A stretch of 64,000 nt of DNA from Streptomyces sp. D2-8 (GTDB lineage: Bacteria > Actinomycetota > Actinomycetes > Streptomycetales > Streptomycetaceae): assembly GCF_023184515.1 (NCBI RefSeq), contig NZ_JAAHBP010000002.1, forward strand, positions 1-64,000, in the 5' to 3' direction. Positions 50,469 to 58,841 of the stretch are shown one piece after another. A model generated the notes under the pieces. It saw only the letters and a program-made list of their open reading frames with translations, ran no database searches and was not told where the DNA came from. The position numbers were made by a program, and so were the translations under genes. Every line of letters begins with the position of its first letter. The first letter of the stretch is position 1.

Positions 50469-50896
50469 GGGGCAGACGACTGGCCGTCGCGGCCGGGCTG
50501 CTGGGGGTGCTCTGCGTGCCCGCGCACGCCGAGGCCCGGGACATCGGCCGCGACAACAACCGGTACGACATCACCGACGACGACTACCGCTACTCGCTCG
50601 GCGTCTCCACCGAGTCGCGGATGTACGCCGAGAACAACGCCTTCCATGCCCCGGCCCACGTGGAGGTCGCCGACCTGGTCAAGAGCTGGAACGGCAGCGC
50701 CCTGCACCAGAGCGGCACGCTGTTCAACGGCTTCCCGGTCGACCTGCTCGCGATCCACAACGCCTACAACTCGGGCAGTGAGCGCGATCTGACGGCCGAC
50801 GTCGGCTGGACGCCCGCCCTGCACGGGCGGATCGACAGCGCCCGGGCGGCCGACCGGGCGGTGGCCCGCGGCGCGGGTGCGGGGAGGATCCCGTGA
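50465..50896 (+). pseudogene. Gutted PL1 pectate lyase (signal peptide plus C-terminal end)
   Basis: 143-residue frame: Sec signal (MRGRRLAVAAGLLGVLCVPAHA), about 10 residues of a mature N-terminus (EARDIGRD), then directly the last third of a PL1 pectate lyase (RYDITDDDYRYSLGVSTES, FPVDLLAIHNAYN, VGWTPALHG, ending GAGAGRI). The same C-terminal region is seen in the intact lyase at 58.8 kb (DYVYSFGIGKES, PTDLIAVHNAEI, AGWTPTLRT, GAGRI). Roughly 270 residues, including calcium-binding and catalytic strands, are missing, yet the join is in frame and the gene is coupled to both neighbours. It could still be a small secreted protein. Confidence 0.8.
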
Positions 50897-52104
50897 CCGG
50901 TCGCATGATCGACTCCATGAGCGAACTCCACGGCGGCACCCGCAGGCGCCCGCTGAGCACACCCCTGCCCGTCGTCCTCGCAGGCGCCCGTGGCCACGGC
51001 CGCTGGCACGTCGAGAACATCCGCCGCCTCCAGCGCAAGGGCGTCGTCCGGCTGGTCGGCGTCTGCGAGCTGACACCGCTGACCGGGGAGGAACTCGGCG
51101 ACCTGGGCACCCCCGAGCAGTCCGCCGACTTCGGCGCCCTGCTCGACTCCACCGGCGCCGAGGCCGCGGTGATCTGCACACCGATCCCGACCCACACCGA
51201 CCTGGCGCTGACAGCGGCTCAGCGAGGCGTCCACCTCCTGCTGGAGAAGCCCCCGGCCCCCTCGTACGCCGAGTACCGCCGGATGGCCGACGGGGTCGCC
51301 GCGGCCGGAGTCGTCTGCCAGATCGGCTTCCAGTCGCTGGGCTCGCACGCCCTGCCCGCCGTCCGCGACCTGGTCGAGCAGGGGGCGATCGGGCAGCTGG
51401 TCGGGCTCGGCGGGGCCGGCGCCTGGGTCCGCGACGAGGACTACTTCCGGCGGGCGCCCTGGGCGGGCAAGCGGCGGCTGAACGGCGTCGACGTGATCGA
51501 CGGGGCGCTGACCAACCCCCTCGCCCACGCCGTCGCCACCGCCCTCGCCCTGGGCGGCAGCACCCGCGCCGAGGACGTCACCGGCATCGAGACCGAGCTG
51601 CTGCGCGCCAACGCCATCGAGTCCGACGACACCTCCTGCGTCCGGATCACCACCGCGCAGGGCCACCCGGTCACCGTCGCCGCGACCCTGTGCGCCGAGC
51701 AGGCGGACGAGCCGTATGTGCTGGTGCACGGCAGCAGCGGCCGGATCACCTTCTGGTACAAGCAGGACCGCGTGCTGCTCCAGCGCGCGGGGCACGGCCC
51801 GCAGGAGTCCGAGCACGGCCGCACCGACCTGCTGGAGAACCTCGTCGACCACCTCACCACCGGCGCGGACCTGCTGGTCCCGCCGGACGAGACGGGCGCC
51901 TTCATGAAGGTCGTGGAGGCCATCCGCACCGCTCCCGACCCGGCGCCGCTGCCGGACACCGCCTGGCACCGGATCCCCGGCGAAAGGCGCCGGGTGGTGC
52001 CCGGCATCGACGGACTCGTCGCGGCCGCCGCCGACACCCTCTCCCTCTACTCCGAGCTCGGCGCCCCCTGGGCGCACCTGTCGAACGAGGTGAGCACCCG
52101 ATGA
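50893..52104 (+). CDS. Gfo/Idh/MocA-family oxidoreductase
   Basis: 403 residues: Rossmann start PVVLAGARGHGRWHVENIRRL, AAVICTPIPTHTDLALTAAQRGVHLLLEKPPAPS with the family EKP motif, and VVCQIGFQSLGS at the substrate face. The GTG at 50893 has GGGGAGGATCC upstream; ATGs at 50905 and 50917 are alternatives. GTGA overlap with the gutted lyase frame and ATGA overlap with the next gene show a tight operon. Probably NAD(P)-dependent oxidation of an imported sugar; substrate unknown. Confidence 0.88.
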   Translation: MTGRMIDSMSELHGGTRRRPLSTPLPVVLAGARGHGRWHVENIRRLQRKGVVRLVGVCELTPLTGEELGDLGTPEQSADFGALLDSTGAEAAVICTPIPTHTDLALTAAQRGVHLLLEKPPAPSYAEYRRMADGVAAAGVVCQIGFQSLGSHALPAVRDLVEQGAIGQLVGLGGAGAWVRDEDYFRRAPWAGKRRLNGVDVIDGALTNPLAHAVATALALGGSTRAEDVTGIETELLRANAIESDDTSCVRITTAQGHPVTVAATLCAEQADEPYVLVHGSSGRITFWYKQDRVLLQRAGHGPQESEHGRTDLLENLVDHLTTGADLLVPPDETGAFMKVVEAIRTAPDPAPLPDTAWHRIPGERRRVVPGIDGLVAAAADTLSLYSELGAPWAHLSNEVSTR

Positions 52105-52946
52105 CCAGCAACGACACCGTGGTCCTGCGCGTCGCGGGCCGGCCGGTCGGCCGGTACGTCACCCGGCCCGAGCTGCCGGCCCGGCTCTCCCCGCGCCCCT
52201 ACCTGCACCCCGTCACCACCCTGGCCGGCACGGCCGTGACCGAACTCGCCCCGGCCGACCACGCACACCACCTCGGCGTCGGTGTCGCCGTTCCCGACGT
52301 CGAGGGGTTCAACTTCTGGGGCGGGCGCACCTACGTCCGCGACCAGGGCCCGACCGAACTCGACAACCACGGCGCGCAGCGGCACATCGCGTTCCAGCTG
52401 CGCGACCCGGACGGCTTCGTGGAGGAGCTGCGCTGGGTGGCCGCGGGCGGCGAGCTGCTGCGCGAGCGCCGTACGGTCGCGGCCACCGAACTCACCGACC
52501 AGGCCTGGGCGCTGGACCTCACGTTCTCCCTCACCAACGTCACCAGGAGCCCGCTGTCGATCGGCAGCCCCGCGACCAACGGGCGCCCGGGCGCGGCCTA
52601 CGGCGGGTTCTTCTGGCGGGCCCGCAAGGAGTCCGCCGCGCCCGAGGTCTTCACCGCCGGTGCCGACGGCGAGGAGAAGATCCACGGCCGCCCCGCCGAC
52701 TGGCTCGCTCTGCGGGGCGGCACCTGGACGCTGGTCTTCGCCGGCGCCACCGAACAGACCCGCCGCGACCCGTGGTTCGTACGCGGCGAGGAGTACCCGG
52801 GCGTCGGTTCCTCCCTGGCGCACGAGGAGCGGCTGCCGGTCCCGCCGGGCGAGACCGTCGTGCGCCGGGTGGTCACCGTCGTCGCCGACGGCCGTCTCGA
52901 CCGGGACGCCGCCACGGCCCTCGTCCGCAAGGCGGTGAGCCCGTGA
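52101..52946 (+). CDS. PmoA/DUF6807-family protein
   Basis: 281-residue soluble beta-rich protein of the family annotated PmoA (name from an early misassignment; not particulate methane monooxygenase). Recognisable blocks: PYLHPVTTLAGTAVTELAPADHAHHLGVGVAV, GFNFWGGRTYVRDQG, DLTFSLTNVTRSPLSIGSPATNGRPGAAYGGFFWRA. Commonly sits beside Gfo/Idh genes in sugar-utilisation clusters, as here, but biochemical function is not known to me. Overlaps both neighbours by four bases. Confidence 0.82.
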   Translation: MTSNDTVVLRVAGRPVGRYVTRPELPARLSPRPYLHPVTTLAGTAVTELAPADHAHHLGVGVAVPDVEGFNFWGGRTYVRDQGPTELDNHGAQRHIAFQLRDPDGFVEELRWVAAGGELLRERRTVAATELTDQAWALDLTFSLTNVTRSPLSIGSPATNGRPGAAYGGFFWRARKESAAPEVFTAGADGEEKIHGRPADWLALRGGTWTLVFAGATEQTRRDPWFVRGEEYPGVGSSLAHEERLPVPPGETVVRRVVTVVADGRLDRDAATALVRKAVSP

Positions 52947-54451
52947 CCTCCGAGACCTACCGCAACCCGATTCTCGACGCCGACTGGTCCGACCCGGACG
53001 TCGTCCGTGTCGGCGACGACTTCTACCTGACCGCCTCCAGCTTCGGCCGCGCCCCCGGACTGCCGCTGCTGCACTCCCGGGACCTGGTCAACTGGACCCT
53101 GGTCGGCCACGCGCTCGAACGCCTCGAACCGGCCGCCGAGTTCGAACGGCCCCGGCACGACTGCGGTGTCTGGGCCCCCTCGCTCCGGTATCACGACGAA
53201 CGCTTCTGGATCTTCTGGGGCGACCCCGACCAGGGCATCTTCCAGATCAACGCCCCGCAGATCCGGGGCCCCTGGACCCGCCCGCACCTGCTGAAGGCGG
53301 GCAAGGGCCTGATCGACCCCTGCCCCCTGTGGGACGACGAGACCGATGAGGCCTATCTGGTCCACGCCTGGGCCAAGTCCCGCTCCGGCGTCAAGAACCG
53401 CCTCACCGGCCACCGGATGCGCCCCGACGGCACCGGCCTCCTCGACGAGGGCAAGGTGATCGTCGACGGCGACCGCATACCCGGCTGGTTCACCCTCGAA
53501 GGCCCCAAGCTCTACCGGCACGACGGCTGGTTCTGGATCCTCGCCCCCACCGGCGGCGTGGAGACCGGCTGGCAGGGCGCCTTCCGCTCGCGCGGGTTCT
53601 TCGGGCCGTACGAGGAGAGGATCGTCCTGGAGCAGAAGGACACCGACGTCAACGGCCCCCACCAGGGCGGCTGGGTGCGTACCCCGTCCGGCGAGGACTG
53701 GTTCCTGCACTTCCAGCAGCGCGGCGCCTACGGCCGGGTCGTCCACCTCCAGCCGATGCGCTGGGGTCCGGACAACTGGCCGGTGCTCGGGGACGACGGC
53801 GCCCCCGTCGCCGAACACCGCCGTCCCGCGCTGCCGCCGCAGCCGCCCGCCGCACCCGCCACCGACGACGACTTCCCCGGCGGACGGTACGGCCGACAGT
53901 GGCAGTGGACGGCCAACCCGGGCGACGGCTGGGCCACCCAGCACTCCGGGGACGGGCTGCGGTTGTCCTGCGTCCGTTCCACGGACACGCACGACCTGCG
54001 TAAACTCCCGAACCTCCTCACTCAGCGGCTGCCCGGCGTCCCGTCCGCCGTCGAGGTGGAGCTGCGCCTGCACAGTGAGGAGCCGGGGGCCCGGGCCGGG
54101 CTCGCGGTCCTCGGGGACGCGTTCAGCTGGATCGGTCTCCAGCGCGGGGCCGACGGCACGGTCCACCTCGTGCACCGGTTCGCCGAGGGGGTCGCCGAGC
54201 GGGAGCGCGACGCGGCCCACCCGCGCCTCGCACCCGGGGGACACGTCTGGCTCCGCATCGAGATCGGCGCCGGAGCCCGCTGCCGCTTCTCCTACGACCT
54301 CGGCGACGGTCCGTGCCCGTCGGGTCCCGTCTTCGCCGCCACCCCCTGGCGCTGGGTCGGCGCCCTACTCGGCCTCTTCGCCCTCGCGCCCGTCGGGTCG
54401 GGACACGCGGGCGCCGCCACGTTCACGCAGTTCCGGATCACCGACGTGTAG
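52943..54451 (+). CDS. Intracellular GH43-family glycosidase
   Basis: 502 residues without signal peptide: five-bladed GH43 propeller (NPILDADWSDPDVVRVGDDFYLTASSF with the catalytic base Asp, CGVWAPSLRYHDERFWIFWGD, the pKa-tuning IDPCPLW region, FTLEGPKLYRHDGWFW with the acid Glu) and a C-terminal concanavalin-like domain (about 330-502). Resembles beta-xylosidase/alpha-L-arabinofuranosidase or exo-acting unsaturated-uronide enzymes. GTG start overlaps the previous stop. It is likely to trim oligosaccharides imported by the adjacent transporter. Confidence 0.88.
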   Translation: MTSETYRNPILDADWSDPDVVRVGDDFYLTASSFGRAPGLPLLHSRDLVNWTLVGHALERLEPAAEFERPRHDCGVWAPSLRYHDERFWIFWGDPDQGIFQINAPQIRGPWTRPHLLKAGKGLIDPCPLWDDETDEAYLVHAWAKSRSGVKNRLTGHRMRPDGTGLLDEGKVIVDGDRIPGWFTLEGPKLYRHDGWFWILAPTGGVETGWQGAFRSRGFFGPYEERIVLEQKDTDVNGPHQGGWVRTPSGEDWFLHFQQRGAYGRVVHLQPMRWGPDNWPVLGDDGAPVAEHRRPALPPQPPAAPATDDDFPGGRYGRQWQWTANPGDGWATQHSGDGLRLSCVRSTDTHDLRKLPNLLTQRLPGVPSAVEVELRLHSEEPGARAGLAVLGDAFSWIGLQRGADGTVHLVHRFAEGVAERERDAAHPRLAPGGHVWLRIEIGAGARCRFSYDLGDGPCPSGPVFAATPWRWVGALLGLFALAPVGSGHAGAATFTQFRITDV

Positions 54452-54493
54452 CCCACCGCATCCGCAGCCCTATCTCGCCTGTTGGGAGCCGCA

Positions 54494-56479
54494 ATGACGC
54501 ACCCCCATAGCAAGCGCTTGCCCAGACCGGGTGTCGCCCTGGCCGCCGTCGCGGCCCTGGTCGCCGCCCTGGCACTGGGCGCGACCGGGGAGGCGGGAGC
54601 CGCCGAACCCGCCCCCGCCGGGATGTCCGCACCGGCGGCGGCGCGCTGGACCGACCAGGCCCACGGCTTCGCCTCGCTGGCCGGAGGCACCACGGGCGGG
54701 GCCGGCGGCAAGGTCGTCACGGTCACCGACCAGGCCGCGCTGGCGAAGTACGCGGCCGCCGAGGAGCCGTACGTCATCAGGGTGGCGGGGACGGTCGCCG
54801 TCCAGCCCTTCGGCTCGGACATCGTCGTCGCCTCGAACAAGACGATCATCGGCGTCGGCGACACCGGTGAGATCGCCCACGGCGAACTGCACCTCAACCC
54901 CGGCACGCACAACGTCATCATCCGCAATCTGACGATCCGCGACTCCTATGTCGAGGGCGACTGGGACGGCAAGACCACCGACTTCGACGCCATCCAGATG
55001 GACGCCGTCCACCACGTCTGGATCGACCACAACCGCTTCACCCACATGGGCGACGGGCTGCTCGACATACGCAAGGACAGCCAGTACGTAACCGTCTCCT
55101 ACAACCAGTTCAGCAACCACAACAAGGCGTTCGGGATCGGCTGGACGACCAATGTCCAGACGCAGATCACCATCGACCACAACTGGTTCACGGGCACGAA
55201 GCAGCGCAATCCCTCGGCGGACAACTGCGCCTACGCGCACCTCTACAACAACTACATCTCCGCACAGGTGGCCGATGGCGACCCGGTGTGGACGTACGGG
55301 AACTGGTCCCGGGGCCGCAGCAAGATGGTCATCGAGAACAGTTACTACGACAGGGTCCAGCATCCCTACCAGGCCGACGCCACCGCGGAGTTGGTGGAGC
55401 GGGGGTCGATCCTGAGGAAGACGAGCGGGCGGACCGACGAGTGGGGTGCCGCCTTCGACCCGCGGGACTTCTACGACTACCGGCTCGACCGGGCCGCCGC
55501 CGTCCCCGCCCTGGTGAAGAAGTTCTCCGGGCCGCAGCGCCGGATCGGTGTGACCCTCGACGTCCCGGGCGCCTACCCGACCGTGCAGGCCGCCGTGGAC
55601 GCCGCCCCCGACGGCAACGACACCCCGCTGACGATCGCCGTCGCGCCGGGCACCTACCGCGAGAAGGTGTTCATCCCCGCGAGCAAGCCGCACCTCGTGC
55701 TGCGCGGCACCGGACAGAACCGCTCCGACACCGTCATCGTCTTCGACACGCCCGCCGAGTACGGGGGTTCGACGGGAAGCGCCACCGTCCGGATCGCCGC
55801 GAACGACGTCACCGCACGCAACCTCACCTTCAGCAACGACTTCGACGAGGCCGCGCACGAGCTGAAGGGCGAGCAGGCCCTGGCGATGAAGACGACCGGC
55901 GACCGGATCGTCTTCGAGGACACCGCGTTCCTGGGCAACCAGGACACCCTGATGACCGACAGCCCCAAGCTGAACGTGATCAGCCGGGTGTACGTCCGCG
56001 ACTCCTACATCGAGGGCGACGTCGACTTCGTCTACGGACGGGCGACGACCGTGGTCGAACGGTCCGTGATCAAGGCGCTCACCCGGGGGTCCACGACCAA
56101 CAACGGCTACATCACGGCCGCTTCGACGTGGACGGGCAACCCGTACGGGTTCCTGATCACCCGCTCGAAGATCGTGAGCGACGCACCTGCCGGGAGCTTC
56201 CACCTCGGCCGGCCCTGGCACCCGGGCGGCGAGCCGAACGCGGTGGCCCAAGTGCTGATCCGCGACACCTGGCTGCCCGCCGCGATCAAGGCCTCGCCGT
56301 GGACCGACATGAGCGGTTTCTCGTGGAAGGACGCGCGCTTCACGGAGTACCGGAACTACGGGCCGGGGGCCGCGATCACCCAGGACCGGCCGCAGATGAG
56401 CGACGAGGACGCGAGGACGCACACCGTCACCGCGTATCTCAAGGGCAACGACAACTGGGCGCCCCACGCACGCCACTGA
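54494..56479 (+). CDS. Secreted pectate lyase-pectinesterase fusion (PL1-CE8)
   Basis: 661-residue exported bifunctional enzyme. Sec signal (VALAAVAALVAALALGATGEAGA), PL1 domain about 45-350 (GFASLAGGTTGGAGGKVVTV, DFDAIQMDAVHHVWIDHNRF, DGLLDIRKDSQYVTVSYNQF, TKQRNPSADN) and CE8 domain about 352-661 (VQAAVDAAPDGN, catalytic GNQDTL, DFVYGRATTVVE and HLGRPWHPGG). The PL1 RxPxxR motif here reads RNPSAD, keeping the first Arg only. Pectinesterase removes methyl groups, making substrate for the lyase in the same chain. ATG at 54494 after TTGGGAG. A LacI-type palindrome overlaps codons 6-9. Confidence 0.92.
   Translation: MTHPHSKRLPRPGVALAAVAALVAALALGATGEAGAAEPAPAGMSAPAAARWTDQAHGFASLAGGTTGGAGGKVVTVTDQAALAKYAAAEEPYVIRVAGTVAVQPFGSDIVVASNKTIIGVGDTGEIAHGELHLNPGTHNVIIRNLTIRDSYVEGDWDGKTTDFDAIQMDAVHHVWIDHNRFTHMGDGLLDIRKDSQYVTVSYNQFSNHNKAFGIGWTTNVQTQITIDHNWFTGTKQRNPSADNCAYAHLYNNYISAQVADGDPVWTYGNWSRGRSKMVIENSYYDRVQHPYQADATAELVERGSILRKTSGRTDEWGAAFDPRDFYDYRLDRAAAVPALVKKFSGPQRRIGVTLDVPGAYPTVQAAVDAAPDGNDTPLTIAVAPGTYREKVFIPASKPHLVLRGTGQNRSDTVIVFDTPAEYGGSTGSATVRIAANDVTARNLTFSNDFDEAAHELKGEQALAMKTTGDRIVFEDTAFLGNQDTLMTDSPKLNVISRVYVRDSYIEGDVDFVYGRATTVVERSVIKALTRGSTTNNGYITAASTWTGNPYGFLITRSKIVSDAPAGSFHLGRPWHPGGEPNAVAQVLIRDTWLPAAIKASPWTDMSGFSWKDARFTEYRNYGPGAAITQDRPQMSDEDARTHTVTAYLKGNDNWAPHARH
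54510..54521. promoter_or_regulatory. LacI-type operator 3 (inside the pectinase start)
   Basis: GCAAGCGCTTGC is a perfect 12-bp palindrome with CG centre, 16 bases into the PL1-CE8 reading frame. It could block early elongation. Confidence 0.5.
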
Positions 56480-56528
56480 CCCCCCACGACTCGATGTCTC
56501 CGTTTGATCCAGAAGAGAGAGCCGACCA

Positions 56529-57875
56529 ATGAAGATCAGCATCCGTAGAAGCAGGCGCGTGGCCACGGCCGTCGCCCTGGGCTCCGTCCTCGCCCTGACC
56601 GCGACCGCCTGCGGTGACGACGGCAGCGGCGCCGGTGGCGACAAGGGGGCCGAGGGTAGCGGCAAGGGCAAGATCGTCTTCTGGGACAACAACGGCGGTG
56701 TCCGCACGGACATCTGGAAGCAGATCATCGCCGACTTCGAGAAGGCGAACCCGTCGATCAAGGTCGAGTACGTCGGTATCGCCGCCACCGAGTACCAGTC
56801 CAAGGTCGACACCGCCATCCAGGGCGGCGGTCTGCCGGACGTCGGCGGTGTCGGCGCGGCGATGGCCGCCGGGTTCGCCGCCCAGAACGCGCTGGATCCC
56901 CTGGACGGCCGACTCGGCACGTCCACGATCAAGGACCAGCTCAACGAGGGCATGGTCGAGTCGCTCAAGTCCGCCGGTGGCGGCGACGCGCTGTACTCGA
57001 TCCCGACCTCCGCGAACAACGGCACCCTCTACTACCGCACCGATCTGTTCCAGAAGGCGGGCCTGGACGCGCCCACCACCTGGGAGAAGTTCTACGAGGC
57101 TGCCGAGAAGCTCAGCAACGCGAAGAGGAACGAGTTCGGCTACACCATCCGCGGTGGCGCGGGCTCCATCGCGCAGGCGCTGGACGCGATGTACGGGCAG
57201 TCCGGCATCACGTCCTTCTGGGACGCCGGCGGCAAGAAGACCACGGTCAACGACCCGAAGAACGTCGAGGCACTGGAGAAGTACGCCGGTCTGTACAAGA
57301 AGTACACGCCGGCCGCCGACCTCAACAACGACTTCACCAAGATGGTCGCGCAGTGGGACTCGGGCACGATCGGCATGCTCAACCACAACCTGGGCTCCTA
57401 CCAGGACCATGTGAAGGCGCTCGGCACCGACAAGTTCCGCGGCATCCCGCAGCCCACCGGCCCCGGCGGCAAGCGCGTCCAGGTCTCCAACCCGGTCGAC
57501 GGTCTCGGCCTGTTCAAGAGCTCCAAGAACAAGGAGGCCGCCTGGAAGTTCATCGAGTTCGCCGCCTCGCACGCGTCCAACTCCAAGTGGAACGAGTCGG
57601 CCGGCGCCATCCCGTCCAACACGGACGCCGCCAAGGACGCCTGGATCTCCGAGGCCGAGCCGACCAAGCTCGCCGCCGAGGCCCTCAACGACGGCTCCAC
57701 CACCATCGTCCAGCTGCCCTACTACCTGCCCGACTGGAACACCATCTCCAAGGCCGACAACGAGCCCGGCTTCCAGAAGGTCCTGCTCGGCGACATGAGC
57801 GCCAAGGAGTTCCTGGACAAGATGGCCGATCAGCTGAACGAGGCTCAGGCGGAGTGGGACCAGCAGAAGGGCTGA
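56529..57875 (+). CDS. Sugar-binding lipoprotein of the pectin island importer
   Basis: 448-residue family 1 solute-binding protein: signal RRVATAVALGSVLALTATAC with lipobox Cys, Gly/Asp linker, IVFWDNNGGVRTDIWKQIIADFEKANPSIKVEYV, LYSIPTSANNGTLYYRTDLFQKAGLDAPTTW. The only binding protein near the two permeases at 48.6-50.5 kb, from which it is separated by six catabolic or enzyme genes, an unusual order. AGAAGAGAGAG precedes the ATG. A hairpin after the stop may raise its share of the mRNA. Confidence 0.92.
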   Translation: MKISIRRSRRVATAVALGSVLALTATACGDDGSGAGGDKGAEGSGKGKIVFWDNNGGVRTDIWKQIIADFEKANPSIKVEYVGIAATEYQSKVDTAIQGGGLPDVGGVGAAMAAGFAAQNALDPLDGRLGTSTIKDQLNEGMVESLKSAGGGDALYSIPTSANNGTLYYRTDLFQKAGLDAPTTWEKFYEAAEKLSNAKRNEFGYTIRGGAGSIAQALDAMYGQSGITSFWDAGGKKTTVNDPKNVEALEKYAGLYKKYTPAADLNNDFTKMVAQWDSGTIGMLNHNLGSYQDHVKALGTDKFRGIPQPTGPGGKRVQVSNPVDGLGLFKSSKNKEAAWKFIEFAASHASNSKWNESAGAIPSNTDAAKDAWISEAEPTKLAAEALNDGSTTIVQLPYYLPDWNTISKADNEPGFQKVLLGDMSAKEFLDKMADQLNEAQAEWDQQKG

Positions 57876-57892
57876 GACCGCCCGGTTCCGCG

Positions 57893-57932
57893 CCGGGGCG
57901 GCCTGCGGTGCGCAGGCTGCGGGCCGCCCCGG
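57893..57932 (+). terminator. Hairpin after binding-protein gene
   Basis: CCGGGGCGGCC (57893-57903) pairs with GGCCGCCCCGG (57922-57932). A competing inner stem GCCTGCG/CGCAGGC (57901-57907 with 57911-57917) exists. Partial terminator or mRNA stabiliser. Confidence 0.75.
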
Positions 57933-58011
57933 GCTGGTCGCGCACACGTGCCCGGCCTCGTACGGCAAACACCCCCGCACCCCTGAGAGCCTGCCGAAAG
58001 AAGGGTCTGTC

Positions 58012-58809
58012 GTGTCACTGAGCCGTAGACAAGTCACCGCGGCCGCTGTCGCCGCCGTTCCTCTCACCTTCGCCGCGACCGGTACCGCGCAAGCCACCGG
58101 CCGCCGCGCCCGCACGCTGTACATCGCCGGTGATTCCACCGCCGCACAGAAGTACGCCGACGCGGCACCGGAGACCGGGTGGGGAATGGCGCTTCCGTTC
58201 TTCCTGCACAAGGACCGGCCGGTCGCCAATCACGCGGTCAACGGACGTAGTTCCAAGAGCTTCGTCGACGAGGGACGGCTCGATGTCATCCTCCGGCAGA
58301 TCCAGCCGGGCGACTTCCTGCTCATCCAGTTCGGCCACAACGACGAGAAGGTGAACGACCCCACCCGGTACACCGAGCCCTGGACGACTTACCAGGACCA
58401 CCTGCGGATGTACATCGACGGGGCCCGGGCACGTGGGGCGCGGCCCGTGCTCGCCACGTCCGTCGAGCGGCGCAAGTTCGACGCGGCCGGCAAGGCTCTG
58501 CCGAGCCACGGCGAATACCCGGCGGCCATGCGGGCGCTCGCCAAGCAGGAGGGGGTGACACTGCTCGACATCCAGGCGCTGTCGATCGCGCTGTGGCAGC
58601 GGCTGGGCGTCGAGGAGACGAAGAAGTACTTCAACTGGACCACGACCGAGCAGGACAACACGCACTTCAACCCGCCCGGCGCGATCGCCGTGGCGCGCCT
58701 CGTCGCGCGGGAGTTGCTGCGTGCGCGGGTGCTCGCGCCGAGCGAGGTGCGCCGGCTCGACGAGACGATCCCCGAGTCCTGGATCACCTGGCCGAAGGCC
58801 GCCGCGTAA
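58012..58809 (+). CDS. Secreted rhamnogalacturonan acetylesterase-like SGNH hydrolase (CE12)
   Basis: 265 residues with a Tat-like signal (SRRQVTAAAVAAVPLTFAATGTAQA) and the SGNH blocks: I, IAGDSTAAQ (nucleophile Ser); II, NHAVNGRSSKSF; III, LIQFGHNDEK; V, DNTHFNPPGA with the Asp-x-x-His pair. The sequence matches the rhamnogalacturonan acetylesterase family, which strips acetyl groups from pectin hairy regions so that lyases can act. GTG start. It lies between the binding protein and a pectate lyase. Confidence 0.9.
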   Translation: MSLSRRQVTAAAVAAVPLTFAATGTAQATGRRARTLYIAGDSTAAQKYADAAPETGWGMALPFFLHKDRPVANHAVNGRSSKSFVDEGRLDVILRQIQPGDFLLIQFGHNDEKVNDPTRYTEPWTTYQDHLRMYIDGARARGARPVLATSVERRKFDAAGKALPSHGEYPAAMRALAKQEGVTLLDIQALSIALWQRLGVEETKKYFNWTTTEQDNTHFNPPGAIAVARLVARELLRARVLAPSEVRRLDETIPESWITWPKAAA

Positions 58810-58841
58810 CACCCCCGTCCCTGGAAAAGGAGATCCGCACC

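Noticed and set aside
52101..52946. Methane monooxygenase subunit
   Set aside because: The PmoA label is a historical family name; the protein is soluble and lies in a sugar operon.
54470..57025. 851-residue minus-strand reading frame
   Set aside because: Antisense to the PL1-CE8 and binding-protein genes, no domain signal, low-complexity Val/Gly/Asp/Arg content.
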